DNA from: Phanerodontia chrysosporium
Taxonomy: Eukaryota; Basidiomycota; Agaricomycetes; Polyporales; Phanerochaetaceae
Direction: 5' to 3'
Assembly: GCA_001910725.1 (NCBI GenBank)
Contig: MJGA01000015.1
Span: 372,001 to 436,000 of the forward strand
DNA length: 64,000 bases
A model generated the notes under the pieces. It did not search any database, was not told where the DNA came from, and saw only the letters and a list, made by a program, of their open reading frames with translations. Shown in pieces: positions 37,259 to 51,418 of the stretch. The translations under genes and the position numbers were made by a program. Position 1 is the first letter of the stretch, and every line of letters begins with the position of its first letter.

Positions 37259-40041
37259 TTAGCAAATTTGTGTGAACGCTAACGTAGGCACACGAACCTT
37301 CACCATGCCCTTGACGATCATCATCAGCTCCCGCCTACTCTCGTACAGCGGGTACAGGATGACAGTGAACGCCGACATGAACGCCCAGATCATGCCGATG
37401 ACGACCCACGCCTCGAGCCCGCGTTTTCCAAACACAGTCTGTGCAAAGAAGAGCGGGAGCGGGATAATGAGGAGCATGACAACAAGCTAGGCCCGGTAGT
37501 GCGTGATTAACGTCAGTACGCAGTAGATGGAGGCATTGCGCCACTTACGAGGATGACGGAGGACCATGCAGCGAAGCGGAATGCTTTCTGCAGACCCGCG
37601 GGGTCGAGTTCGTCCTCCTCGGCGAGGCGGACCGACATGACCTCTGCCGAGACACTGTCGCGCTTCTCCTTCTCGTCGATATCTTCCGGCGCGGTCCTGG
37701 GGCTGCCGCTGGACGCTTCATCCTCTGACGCAGGGTGATTGATCGCCCGTGTGATGTCAAAGTTGAAGTCTTCCGGCCACTGTACCATGTGTCATGACAG
37801 GGGGTAGACAGGGTCGGAAGGGCGTGGATAGCTTACCAAGACAGATGAGACCGTGGCAATGATGCCTCCGATACCAATGGAGGCCAGGTTGCCTGCGAGC
37901 ATTTCGAGGTCGCCGCCGGTTGTCTGCACGGGTCACCGGAGGGTCAGCGAAGTGTATTGGTGAATAATAGTGAAACTGACCGTGACGTTGAGCGACCCGC
38001 CGTTCAGGCCTGACGTAGTGACCAGCCATGCGATGACACCGGCGCAGAAGCCGGCGATGGCACCAATTATGCAGCCCCACTTGTTCGCCTTCTTCCAACA
38101 TATGCACAGTGCAATAGGCACGACTGCTGATCCGAGGACGACGCCCATGAACTCCTGCATGGGTAGACAGAATTAGTCTGCAGGCTTCTCCGAGAGACCG
38201 GGAGATGCACGCACGTAGAGCCACCCCATAGAAATGCCGATGTAGAAGAAGATGAGACCGAGTAAGCCCATGACAACAGCGAAGCAGGCCACCATTGCAT
38301 GCGACACTCGGAGGATCTGGCCCTCTGTAGCTTGGGGATTGATGTATTTCTGTCATGTTAGGTCAATGCAGGTACCGGACCACAAGCAGGATCGCATACG
38401 TACTTTGTACACGTCAAAGGTCAAGATGCTGCTGACAGCGATAAGCTCGGCACTCGTCGCACTCGTGACGGCAAGGAAGAGCACGACGAGCAGTGCCGCG
38501 GCACCACCCTTGCCGAGCAGGGCAGCAGCAGCAGCAGGGGCGGGAAGACCTGCCGAGACGTCATCCGGAGAGAGGGTTCGCATAGCAGGGTCGCCCCGAA
38601 GCGCGACGGCGGACAGACCCAGGGTCGTCGAGAACATGAAGGGGATGGCGAACCTGGGTAGCATACTAGTGAGCAGACAGTCTCCTTGCGTCACTGTGAC
38701 GAAGCTGTCTCACCATGCAAGACCGCCAAGGAGGTAAGCCTTCACACAGGAGGCGGGACGGCTGGCAATGGCACGCTGCCAGTACTGAAAGACGTCGTAA
38801 GCAGGGCATCAAGCGTCAACACAAGACGACTTACTGCCTGGTCCTGGAACACAGTAGCAAAGTTACCGATGACGTTGATCACACCAAAAATGAGACCGTT
38901 CTTCGAGCGAATGGTCAGGTACGAGCCGTGAGCGTTACCGGAGACCGGGGCTTCTATGGCAGACTTCGCGAGAAGGTCGTGCATCGCGGATATAGAACCA
39001 ATCTTGGGGGACGTGGCGTAGACAGTGAATACAAATACGAAGATGATGACGAAGAGGACTGTCGTGTGAGTGCTATTATCGGACTGTCAGTCTCGACGCA
39101 CGCACTGCTCTCGGAAGCTGCGACTTACTAGTCACATAGCAGAGTAGCACGCATCCCACCAACGACGACGTAGATTGCGACTCCCAGTGGGATGAGGAAG
39201 CAGGCCTGGAGTCACTTTAGACGAGTATCATCAAAATTGAATATGTGGCCTACCGCAATTGTGTTCATTCCTGTCAAGCTCGCAACGGTCGCCGAGCCAC
39301 CAAGGATCAGCATAGAAGATACTATGATGTTCGTTGCAAGACTGTAATCGTACAGTCAACATCACTCGTGTGACATCCAACGGGATGAGAGTACGAACCC
39401 GAAAAACATGAAGACGAGATGAGCCAATGTACCCCAGCGAGCAGCGACGATCTCAAGCCACGTATGAGCGTACGGTGCGTGCATCTTCAGCTTTGCTGCG
39501 AGCTATGTCTCGTCAGCAGTAGTATCGTGGGATCAGGGTTACTAAATTGAAGCTTACCTGGGCGAATAGAAGTACTTGTACAGTGGCTCCTGCTCCATAC
39601 CACCATGGACCTGAGATTCCATACTTGTAAGCGACCGCACTTGATTGTAGCTGTGAAGATGCGATTAATGAAAAATTTGTCATTGTATAAGCATTAGTGC
39701 ACACCAAAGTCGCCGCCCATGTCCATGCTGAGACGATACCCGACGCAATGAGACCCGGCTTCACGCTACGAGAAGCGCTATTGAACTCTTCAGAGCTCTT
39801 TGGCGAAAACCCAGTATACCGCGCTTGGATCGCGGTGAGCACCAGCATGAAGGCACTGAAGAACAGTCCAATTCCTGCAGCGTGCGAAGACTCAGCTGGC
39901 GCTGCCGTACATGACGGCTGAGCTTCATACCTACGACTGCAGGAAGACGTCAGTACCTATTCAATTGCGCAAAATTACCATCTTACCAACTCCATATCCT
40001 GCACCTTGCGGAAGCACGGGCTCGTCAGCGTTGGCAGACAT
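37259..40041 (-). CDS. DUR3: Urea active transporter Dur3 (sodium:solute symporter family)
   Basis: Plasma-membrane proton- or sodium-coupled urea (and polyamine) uptake protein of the SSS family. The start is at 40041 (MSANADEPVLPQGAGYGVV). About a dozen exons follow, with family stretches in order: GLFFSAFMLVLTAIQARYTG, SVKPGLIASGIVSAWTWAAT, LQSSAVAYKYGISGPWWYGA, FLIPLGVAIYVVVGGMRATL, FGVINVIGNFATVFQDQAYW, PFMFSTTLGLSAVAL, DVSAGLPAPAAAAALLGKGG, TSATSAELIAVSSILTFDVY and GCIIGAIAGFCAGVIAWLV. A cytosolic loop near the end is acidic (EDIDEKEKRDSVSAE). The last membrane segments are encoded to the stop at 37259. Many hydrophobic helices agree with a 15-helix transporter. Fungal DUR3 genes are normally repressed by good nitrogen sources. 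No GATA-factor sites were verified here. Confidence 0.92.
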
Positions 40042-40850
40042 GTTCTGCGGTGCTCAGACGACAAATTTGCAGGTCTCGGAACGGATGGGTGCCCCCGTCC
40101 CACAGTGGATCAGCTGGTTCATATATACTTTCATCCTGCGGGGGAGTCATGTACCGTTCTGAGCAGAACGCCAGCGATAGACGACGGGATTGGTCCAGTT
40201 GTGCATCAGCGCCTGCTTATCGCGTGTGCAGGACGCTTCGTGGGAGGTGGTGCACTGCAGATAAGCACAACTAGCTTGGCTCTGGTGCCGCCACAGGGCT
40301 TCTTATCTTCTCGCTGGAGGAATGCCATCAGCAAGGGCCCGACTGCTAAGGGCCATAGGAAGAGCGACTACCACAGCTATTAGGAACATCGGGTTCAGCT
40401 CGCGGCCAGTAACGCTAGCGCGTTGGTGACATAGAAGTGCACATCGCGTCCGAGTCCGACCGGTATCCGTGTGGCTCAGCACTTGAGGACGTACATCAAT
40501 GTCTCGTGACGGCGAAGGAAACCGTCTGCATAACGTTTACGCTCGCGACGGGGAGATAGTACTGAAAGATAGGTACAGGATTATACGGCCGAACGGCACC
40601 ACAGGCACATCCTGCAAGCAAGTTGACAGGTCAGGGCAGTCCTCATAGAGTTTAGAAATCACAGGAGACTCTCACAAATCCTTCGACGACGTTTGCTCTC
40701 ATGGACGTTGCTCGCCAACATCGATTCCTTCCGAATCTGGCCTCCGAGGGATGCAGTAGATTAGATTAGCGCCTGCGTGACCCGGGGTCAGATTAGATAC
40801 TGCCAGGACTCAAGGTGCTCCGGTCCCGGACACCGACCTTGCCTCGTAAC
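40042..40850. promoter_or_regulatory. Divergent promoter region of DUR3 and the glutamine amidotransferase-like gene
   Basis: About 0.8 kb between two start codons facing apart. Open frames here (for example 40006-40383) have no domain. GATA-type sites are expected in a DUR3 promoter but were not counted. Confidence 0.45.
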
Positions 40851-41858
40851 ATGTCGTCTCCCATCCGCCTCGCTCTCTTCTTGTGTGACACCCCGATACA
40901 ACAGGTCTTGGATGAGGATGGCGACTACACAAAGATCTTTGGCGAGCTTTTTCGCCAGTCATGTCCGAAAGGCGTCACCTATGTAATGGACTCATACGAC
41001 GTGCGGGAGAAGATGGAATACCCGGAGGATATCGACCAGTACCAAGGCATTGTCCTGACTGGATCAGGTTTGTAGTTGGATCAATTGCCGTTGCCTACGT
41101 GTCGCTCAAATTGCTCCCTCATAGCTGCCTCAGCTTATGAGAACCTCGAGTGGATCAATAAGCTCGTGGCTTATATCGCGTCAGTTGCCGAGGCTAAGCC
41201 TCAGGTAAAGATTATTGGTATGTACTCACATATAACCAAACTCTAATAGAACTCTGCGCGACGCAAGCCCAGTGCCGGCCCTCAAATTTCCCGAGTTAGC
41301 TGCATTCATACTGACCTCGTGCATAGGTATATGTTTCGGACACCAGATAGTTGGGCGTGCACTGGGGAAAGACTGTGTACCCAACAACGGGATATGGGAG
41401 GTTGGTCCTACGCCGATTGAGCTCACAGAGACAGGAAAACAGCTCTTTGGTGGGCTCAGCGAACTGGTGCGCTCTCTCCCCGCCCAAGAGAACGCTTCTG
41501 ATCCACAGACACTTCGCCGCTACAGAACATTCAACAAATGCATCGTGACCACGTACCCGAAGTACCCGAGGGCTGCGAGCTCCTGGCATCGTCTCCTGTG
41601 TGCAAGAACCAGGGCATCATTCGCTATACCCCGGGCAGCTCCTCACGGAAACCCAAGGACATTCAAATCTTCACCGTCCAGGGCCACCCAGAGTTCACGG
41701 AGAGTATAGTTAGGAAGGTCGTGGACCTACGGTCTTCCACTGGAGTGATAGACCAAGCCACGGCCGAAAGTGCGCGAGCACGCGCGAAGTGGAGGAATGA
41801 CGGCGTCCCCGTGATCGCAAAGGTAATATGGAAGATATTGGGCGCCGATGTCGTATAA
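40851..41858 (+). CDS. Class I glutamine amidotransferase-like protein
   Basis: A stand-alone GATase1 domain protein, similar to the small fungal proteins often labelled GMP synthase-like. These may hydrolyse glutamine or gamma-glutamyl compounds. Exons 40851-41067, 41125-41217, 41327-41466 and 41526-41858, total 260 residues, all in frame. Key parts: MSSPIRLALFLCDTPIQQVL at the start; YQGIVLTGSAASAYENLEWI (the usual GSxxSVY region); the nucleophile elbow GICFGHQIVGRALG with the catalytic Cys; and VQGHPEFTESIV, supplying the His and Glu of the triad. No synthetase domain is attached, so the acceptor of the ammonia, if any, is unknown. Confidence 0.88.
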
Positions 41859-42535
41859 AGTGCTCCGGATACACGTAGGTCGCGGGATTGTATGCTCTGG
41901 ACATGTCATCTCGCTGACAGACATATAGTTCCCACTATAGACATTATAGGCAAATAATCGTATATTCATGCACAGTAACTTTCGGTGCTCGCTGGTAGGC
42001 AGGACATCTCAAACGTCTCAATCGCACACAGTCTCAACCTGATGCGCACTGGACACGCGACGAATCAGTAATGGTAATGTCTTAAGGCATACGGTGAACG
42101 AGCAATAGGGCAGGAGAATCCGATGCAGTTCATAATCCTTTGCAAACGAATTGCACCTGCTTTGGAAGTTGGAATATAGCTATAAGGCTCTCGTTCGCCT
42201 GATATGTCATATCATCTATTATGCGAGGTCTATCTCCCCGCGCTGACGTCTACATGTAGTGGGGACGACTGCTGGATTGCCACAATAATCAGACTGTCGA
42301 GGGACGTTCCTCGCGTACCATCGCTCGTCGCTCCGTGTGGGCTTGCAACGCTGGGTGTCAGGCAACGACTGTCGTGTCGAGTTTGGGCTTGGTTCTGCTC
42401 CCGCGAAGAACGAGATTATACGCGGTGACCGACAGCGAGCGACGAGCGAGACGCCTCAGCTCACTGGACCTTGATCGGGCCTACGTGAGGCGTCTGGTGC
42501 CCAGTCCAAGGGAAATGTATTCGTTGACTCGGGCG
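41859..42535. other. Convergent spacer
   Basis: About 0.68 kb between two gene ends that face each other. No gene or RNA is recognised. Confidence 0.5.
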
Positions 42536-44305
42536 TTATGATAGTGGGGCTGGAGGAGGCAACGCTTTCAGGGTCTCGAAAGAGGGATTCACCTTAAGCA
42601 CCTCTTCCAAGGCATCTGCCTGTTGACGGCAGTCTTCTCGGAAGCTCTTGATGTGCCGTAGCGTCATACGACCGCAGCAATTCTGAATGTACATGTTACT
42701 GAGCGATGTCGAGACAAGGTCCCCGGGCGGATGCTCACCTTGTTGCGCAAGAAAGGGTCTCGCACAATGAGCAAGTGGTTTATCCATTCCGTCGGTTCGT
42801 CGTCCGGATCCGACTGGAGCGGTTCGTCGAACTCTTCTGCACCCTGGGCAAGTGCAGCCTCGGCTTTCACAGCATCCTCTTCTTCGCATTCGTGCATCAT
42901 GTCGAGGATAACGTCTTCTTCCTCAGAGGCAGTTAGCCGGGGTTTGGGTTGCTCAGAGATGTCCAGATATTCTCTTTGTCGTGTAACCAACCCGCCGCCT
43001 CGGATGTCCATGGCGCAATGTTCATATTGATGCTCGTACGCCCAATAGCTAATGTTTAGTGAGATAATTTGGGAGGGAGAGCGTGATCAACATGCGCCTG
43101 TTATCTCGAAGGTGTACGTACCGGAACCAGAGATAGAGGGCATCATCAATGGTGTCGAGTGATAGACGAGGTGCCCAGCCTGGTTCGTTCAGGTTGAAAC
43201 GGGTGTCACATCGCTGAAAGACACCACCGGTTCTTTTGGGAATGACATAAAACGCAGCCCTGTCATCCTCGGGATGCACTTGGAGCGGCTCTTTTTGGAG
43301 GTTCGGAAGGACTCCCCGTGTCTGATGGTTCGGGTGAGATATTGAATGCGAGAAGTCTATTGAGACATACTTGTAAAACGCCAATGGTCATGAGGGCCAG
43401 TGTGTAGCTGTTGATTTCCGATAACCAGCGGCGGCCCGCCGCCCAATCTTTGATAGCGAGGATGACGGAGGGTAACAGAGGCCAAATCATACAATATCTC
43501 TTGATGAGGTGGGTGTTGCGGTACCCCAGTTGTTCATTCACATTGATATCACAGGCTATATCCGTCATCTTGTCGCGAAATTTCACTACAAATCTGTATC
43601 AGACTATCAGTACAGTGACGAAGAAAGAATTACTTACCGATCGGGACCGCGGCGGACGGCACTACTCTTTCGACATGAAACCGTATTGCCGCAAGACCTT
43701 GCTCAGCGCCCTGTGTATATAGACGTTCAGCGTAAGTATGCGTGCGGTATTTGCAAACTGACTTCACGTTGTAGATTCCTGCTCGGCCACTGCTCAGAAA
43801 CACTGTTATAGCTGCCACATTTACAGTGCTTACTTCCACGTTTCATCAAATCAGATGGTGATAATTCTGCCAAGGGCTGCTCAGACTAAAATCAACCAGT
43901 GTGAGTCTTTGTCTCACTTGTTTGCCCTTCGCACGCAGGTTCAAGACCTTTCGGACGATGTCGGTCCTGGTATGCATAAGATATACATAATTGTACAAAG
44001 AGAGGGATGCTCACAAGAACAACCAAATCAATGTCGCTTTCGGCGCTGTCTGCACCGTAGCATGTACTACCGAACGGTTTTACGGTCCACACGTGACCAA
44101 ACGAGCTCCGAATAGCGTTGTGCACTCGGAGTACAGTCTTCACACGCTTCTCAAGTGTACCGGCAGGGAGTTGTGGCCATTCTGGGTGCTGGTACCCCTT
44201 GTTATTGTCAACCCAGGACGAGAGGGCTTGAGGACGTACCCTCACAAACTCATGCATGAATACCCTCTGTCGATTTCGGGGCCCTGCATCATCACCGTCT
44301 GGCAT
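42536..44305 (-). CDS. Cid1-type poly(A)/poly(U) RNA polymerase (nucleotidyltransferase)
   Basis: Member of the non-canonical poly(A) polymerase/terminal uridylyltransferase group that adds nucleotides to RNA 3' ends. The nucleotidyltransferase core reads VKPFGSTCYGADSAESDIDL, with the GS motif and the DxD catalytic aspartates (about 44090-44030). Then follow DIVRKVLNLRAKGKQ, ALSKVLRQYGFMSK, VVPSAAVPIVKFRDKMTDIA (third catalytic Asp region) and CDINVNEQLGYRNTHLIKRY. The PAP-associated part has AIKDWAAGRRWLSEINSYTL, and the end has LIVRDPFLRNK. The last exon stops at 42536. There is one apparent frame break at the TTT run 43668-43670, where a single added base joins GFMSK to RVVPSAAVPI. The N-terminus is uncertain: 44305 is the first ATG in the frame, but an upstream exon is possible. 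Confidence 0.82.
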
Positions 44306-44706
44306 GGACTGAGTGAACCGGGTAGTGGCATAGCTCTGCGTTCGTACATGGCTGACCTGCGGAAGATTATCTCTAGGACATGTACAAGCTTGAGCATGCG
44401 GAAATCACGTACGAGAGTTGATTGTTGGCGTGATCCACAGGCTAGCGTATTATGGCTTCTGGCTCTGAATGACGACCATAAAAGCTGCCGCATCAAATGC
44501 TCTAAGTAGGTAGAGAATGAGTGAGTGTGCAGACGGTTCAACGGTGCTGCAATGGGACACAGCAAACGGACTGGGTACTCTGGTCGGTGATCGCCGATGC
44601 GCCAAAAGGGGACGAGCACGTGCAATTGGGAAAGCGTCTAAGCGAGGTGTGCACAATCTTGGAAATTTCAGCAGACCGCGCACGTCTGGGCTCTTGTACA
44701 TCCACC
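44306..44706. promoter_or_regulatory. Divergent promoter region of the nucleotidyltransferase and eIF3l genes
   Basis: About 0.4 kb between the two putative starts. Part of it may belong to an unrecognised first exon of the nucleotidyltransferase gene. Confidence 0.4.
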
Positions 44707-46987
44707 ATGGCTCAGCAACGCACAGCTCTTTGGGAGGCCGACCTCGACGAGGACTTCCACGATGTCGACCTCAACCTCGCCATCGGCAGCTATGGTCAAA
44801 ATGGGCTCTACGACGATGGTGCGTACAACGGCAACTCGTCCTCTTCGCTCAGCTCAATACTTTGTTCATACTGCAGCCCAGCCTCGGATAGATGAGGCTA
44901 CCCTGATTGCTGTGCAGCAACAGGTTGCTCAGCAGGCTGCCCTTGCTCAGGTCCCGGATGCGGTCAAACGCGTGAGGAGACTTTGCTTTGCCCCACTCCA
45001 TATCACGCTCAGCAGTTATATTTGCAGTTCATCGTTCACTTCCATCAGGCGGTCCTTGACAACAACCTTCCCGAGATTACCGTGGCGTATGAGAGTGGAT
45101 GGAACAGGCTGACGGAGAAGTTCTACGCGAAGACAGAATGGCCCGAGGCAGAAGTCATCGCACCCTTGGTTAACGATGGTATGTGACTATTCCTGTGTAC
45201 TTGATGACCGCTGACCGCTTTCCTCTCTCCTCTCTCCCTAATAGACCAGATCTTCCTCATCCTTTACCGCGAGCTTTACTACCGCCATGTCTACTCGCGC
45301 CTGCAACCCGACATCGATGACCGCTTCCACTCATATGAGAACAGCTGCGAGCTGTTTAACTACCTCCTCAGTCAGTTTCATTTTCCCCTCTGATTTTACT
45401 ATCAATTCATTTCACCGCTGACTCTCTAACATAGACTCTGACGGCCCCGTGCCCTTAGAGCTGCCCGAGCAATGGCTCTGGGATATCATCGACGAGTTCA
45501 TCTACCAGTTCCAGTCTTTCTGCGTCTGGCGGTCGAAGGTCAAGTCGAAGACCGATGAGGAGCTCATTCTGTTGGCAGACGCGAGCCAGGTGCGCCTCAT
45601 GATCCAGACAGGCCACATTACGAGCTCACCAGCTTTCATCTAGGTCTGGAGTTCTTACAGTGTGTTGAACGTCCTCTACTCGCTCATCCAAAAGTCAAAA
45701 ATCAATGAGCACATCGTTGCTCTACAGGAGGGAAAGAGCCAGGAGGAGATCGCGTGAGTTTCTTCCTCGCATTTGGCCACTCTTGCAGTTGTTCATATGA
45801 TCCAGTGAGATTGTCGGCGAGTACGGCGTGCGCCCTCTCTACAGGATGCTCGGGTATTTCAGTATCATCGGTCTGCTCCGTGTTCACAGTCTCCTTGGAG
45901 ACTTCACATTGGCCCTCAAGGTCATGGAGAACGTCGAGCTCAACCAGAAGTCGCCCTTCACCCGCGTCACTGCATGTCACGTTACCACCTACTACTACGT
46001 TGGCTTCTGCTACATCATGCTCCGCCGGTACTCCGACGCCATCCGTACTTTCGTTTCCATCCTTAACTTCATCCTCCGCATGAGGCAGTACCACACGCGC
46101 AGCTACCAGTACGACCAGATCAACAAGACCGCGGACCGCATGTACGCATTGTTCGCAATCTGCACTGCGCTGTCGCCGACGCGGGTAGACGACAACATCT
46201 CCAACATCGTCAAGGAGCGCTATGGCGAGCAGTTCGCTAAGATGTCTCGCGGGTATGTATATAAAATCCATGTTTAGGGGATTTGTTGTCATCTGAACTC
46301 TCTCGCAGTGACGAGGGTATTCCGGCGTTCGAGGAGCTCTTCCTCTACGCCTGTCCCAAATTCATCTCCGCAAACCCACCGCCGTACGAGGACGCTGAGC
46401 TCATCCAGAGCTACATCGAGGACCCTCCGGTGGAGCCTGCGCAGAGGCATCTTTCGCTCTTCCTGTCGGACGTCCGCGCACAGGCGCCCGTGCCCACACT
46501 GCGCAGTTTCCTGAAGCTGTACACCTCGCTTGACGCCACGAAGCTCGCCAACTTCCTCGACGCCGACGAGGAGGAGATGGTGCAGCAGCTCATGGTCATG
46601 AAGCAGGCGAGCCGCAGCATCAGCCGTGTCGAGGGCCAGAAGGGTCTGCTCGCTGGCGAAATGATCTCGACGAGCGACCTCGACTTCGTCATCGACGAGG
46701 TGCGTCGCTTTGCTGGATCACTGGATTTTAGCTAATAGTGATATGATCAGAACATGGTCCACATCGCCGAGTCCACTGTTGGCCGCCGGTATGCTGGCTG
46801 GTTCATCAGGAATACCGAGCACGCCCAGCGTGTGCTCGACACGCTCAAGAACAGCCCGCTGCCTGTTCCTCCGAAGCATGCGCAGCCAGCCCAGCCTGCG
46901 AAGGCGGATGGTGCATCCGCACCAGTAAACGGGGCCCCCAAGCCTGCAGGCCAGAGGGTCGCCTGGGGTGGTGTCAAGGTCGCATAA
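44707..46987 (+). CDS. eIF3l: Translation initiation factor eIF3 subunit l
   Basis: PCI-domain subunit of the eIF3 complex, which organises 43S pre-initiation complexes on the 40S ribosome. Nine exons: 44707-44818, 44877-44971, 45013-45178, 45245-45370, 45435-45589, 45644-45753, 45806-46252, 46309-46699 and 46751-46987. They total 612 residues, with all junctions in frame. Recognition rests on [107 protein letters not shown] and [20 protein letters not shown]. The C-terminal PCI part has [19 protein letters not shown], and the final exon a Pro/Ala-rich tail. Many budding yeasts lack this subunit, but filamentous fungi keep it. The start has a good context (CCACCATGG). Confidence 0.95.
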
Positions 46988-47347
46988 AAATGTAGCATCT
47001 AAGGCTTGTATCTTGTTCTGACGCTGTCTATATCTCTACCCTCTGACCAGTGTGTTTGAGTCGATGTAAGCGTTACCGGTAAGTTCATTATGAAATGTGG
47101 CGCTGCATATTCAGCCTTAATGCGAGAACAATACCATTTTCAGCGAGTGACTTTCAGTCAATAGAATGAGCGTGGTTAGGACTGACCCATTTACAGCAGT
47201 TCTGCAGACCTCTAGAGTGAGAAACATCGAGATGGCGGTCAGTCATCACATGGCACCCATGGTGGCATGCGGTCATAGGCGCCTCCTCCACATCTCGGCG
47301 CCTACGGGCTGTGTCGAACACCCGCGGTCGTACCGACGACCCCGAGC
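46988..47347. other. Intergenic region
   Basis: About 0.36 kb between the eIF3l stop and the SNARE start. It holds the eIF3l 3' end and the SNARE promoter. Confidence 0.5.
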
Positions 47348-48229
47348 ATGTCCCTCTCTGCCTCTGCCACACCTATGGCGACCCTCGCTAAGCTTACCTC
47401 CCTGTCGACACAAACGCTGTCGCTGCTGCTCGAGCGGCAGCGGCTGCAGAGCCTGTCTGCGGACCCCGACGGCTCCTCGCTGCATCTGCCGCAGATCACG
47501 CGAAACCTGAACCAGCTGCGGGCGGGAGTGCTCGAGCTCGAGGAGAAGGAGGGCAACACCGAGGCCGTGCGCCTGCTGCGGAGCCAGTACGAGCGTATGA
47601 GAAGTATGCTGGGGCACGAGGCGGACGTGGCTGGCATCCAGAGGTCGGTATCCGTCGCTCGGAATGTGCGTGCCCGTGTACTAACCGCAGCCTGTCTCTG
47701 GTTGTAGTCTGCAGCAGACAACGCCGGCGACGACGTCTGCGAGTCCCGTTCCCTCGACCTCGTCACTGCCGAGACCCCACTTGCCGTCACCCGCGCCTCC
47801 GTTACACGAGCCACAGCCCGACGAGACGAACTTTGCGCCGTACACCGATGACCCCGAGGCCGCATACCCCGCGACACATGAGGTGCTGCACACGCAGCGC
47901 CAGATGATGGTTGAGCAAGACGTGCGCCTAGACGAGCTCGCGCAATCCATTGGCCGGCAGCGCGATTTGTCGCTTCAGATTAATGAGGAGCTCGATGTGC
48001 ACCAGGGCCTGCTCGAAGAGATGGACGAGGAGCTGGACCGCACTGGGAGCAGATTAAGTCAGGCGCGGCGGAAGCTGGACAGGGTCGCGCGGGGAGCGAA
48101 AGAAAACAGTGCGTCTCCGTGCCTTTCATGCTCGTTCTGCGTACTAACCAACGCCTCACAGCTTCTACCGTTATGATAGGCCTCATCATCTTCATTCTTC
48201 TCATCCTGATCATTATATTCAAGACATGA
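47348..48229 (+). CDS. Qc-SNARE, syntaxin-8-like
   Basis: Tail-anchored t-SNARE for endosomal or Golgi membrane fusion. Exons 47348-47643, 47708-48108 and 48162-48229, total 254 residues in frame. The N-terminal half is helical (LLLERQRLQSLSADPDGSSL, ITRNLNQLRAGVLELEEKEG) with a Pro/Ser linker. The SNARE coiled coil runs from MMVEQDVRLDELAQSIGRQR through LQINEELDVHQGLLEEMDEE to the basic LSQARRKLDRVARG. The zero-layer glutamine is the Q in DVHQGLL, which makes this a Q-SNARE. The last exon encodes a single membrane anchor (VMIGLIIFILLILIIIF) and a two-residue lumenal end. The motif pattern fits Syn8/Tlg1-type Qc-SNAREs, and I cannot separate those two by eye. Confidence 0.87.
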
Positions 48230-50613
<2,384 letters not shown>

Positions 50614-51418
50614 GGGATACAAAAATCCAAGGAATGTAGTATTATATTATTTGGGTACATGTGCATAAGTTACATAGATGCCTTGTATAGATACCATTCT
50701 CACGTAGCAGTGGGTTGACGTTCTAAGGGTGTGAGGTGTTGCAGACAACAAAGAACCTAGGCTGCTTGTTGTAGAGTCGGTCGTCCTGCGTACCGCTCGA
50801 GGACCGGAAATATAGTAGGGCTGGTGAATGCGTACAATTCTGCGTCCTACGTTGCTGCACCTAAGTGCTTAAGTGCATGATTGTAAGCGCGATTGTGACG
50901 AATCTCGCGAGAGGGTGATGGGTTCACGGTCAGGTTTTCTAGTGAGTGGGGATAAGGAGACGATGTTACTTGAAGTCTATTTGGCATGCGTCTTGGATGG
51001 GCAATTCGCCTACGGACTCGAGTTACGTGTGCCTATTCTGGGGGTGGAATTGTCAAGGAAAGCCAGTGTGAGACCGAGAGATGCTTGTAAATCCTTGTCT
51101 TCTCAGACAGTCGTCGCTACGCAATCTGCTTCGCGGGGAGGTATGCAGCTGGCGCGAATCTCCCCGTATTTTTATACAGCTGGTCCTCTGATCAGTTGAC
51201 TCGGTGATACACTAAACTTTGATTATATTAGGCAGATGGCACGCTCGTGGTGAGGATAGACAATCCTGGACAGCAAAAATATTTGGCGTTGTGGATAGGA
51301 GGCAAGGAGAGGCTTGTGATCTTGCTGGGAGCGTCGGGCCGCCGAATTACCAATTCTGGGGTGTTGCGCCGCTCGGCCGGGCGCACGGATGCACGAATAG
51401 CACAACGAGATTTGAGCG
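50614..51418. other. Intergenic region
   Basis: About 0.8 kb between the old yellow enzyme stop and the first readable exon of the zinc-finger gene. An unrecognised first exon of that gene could lie here. Confidence 0.4.
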
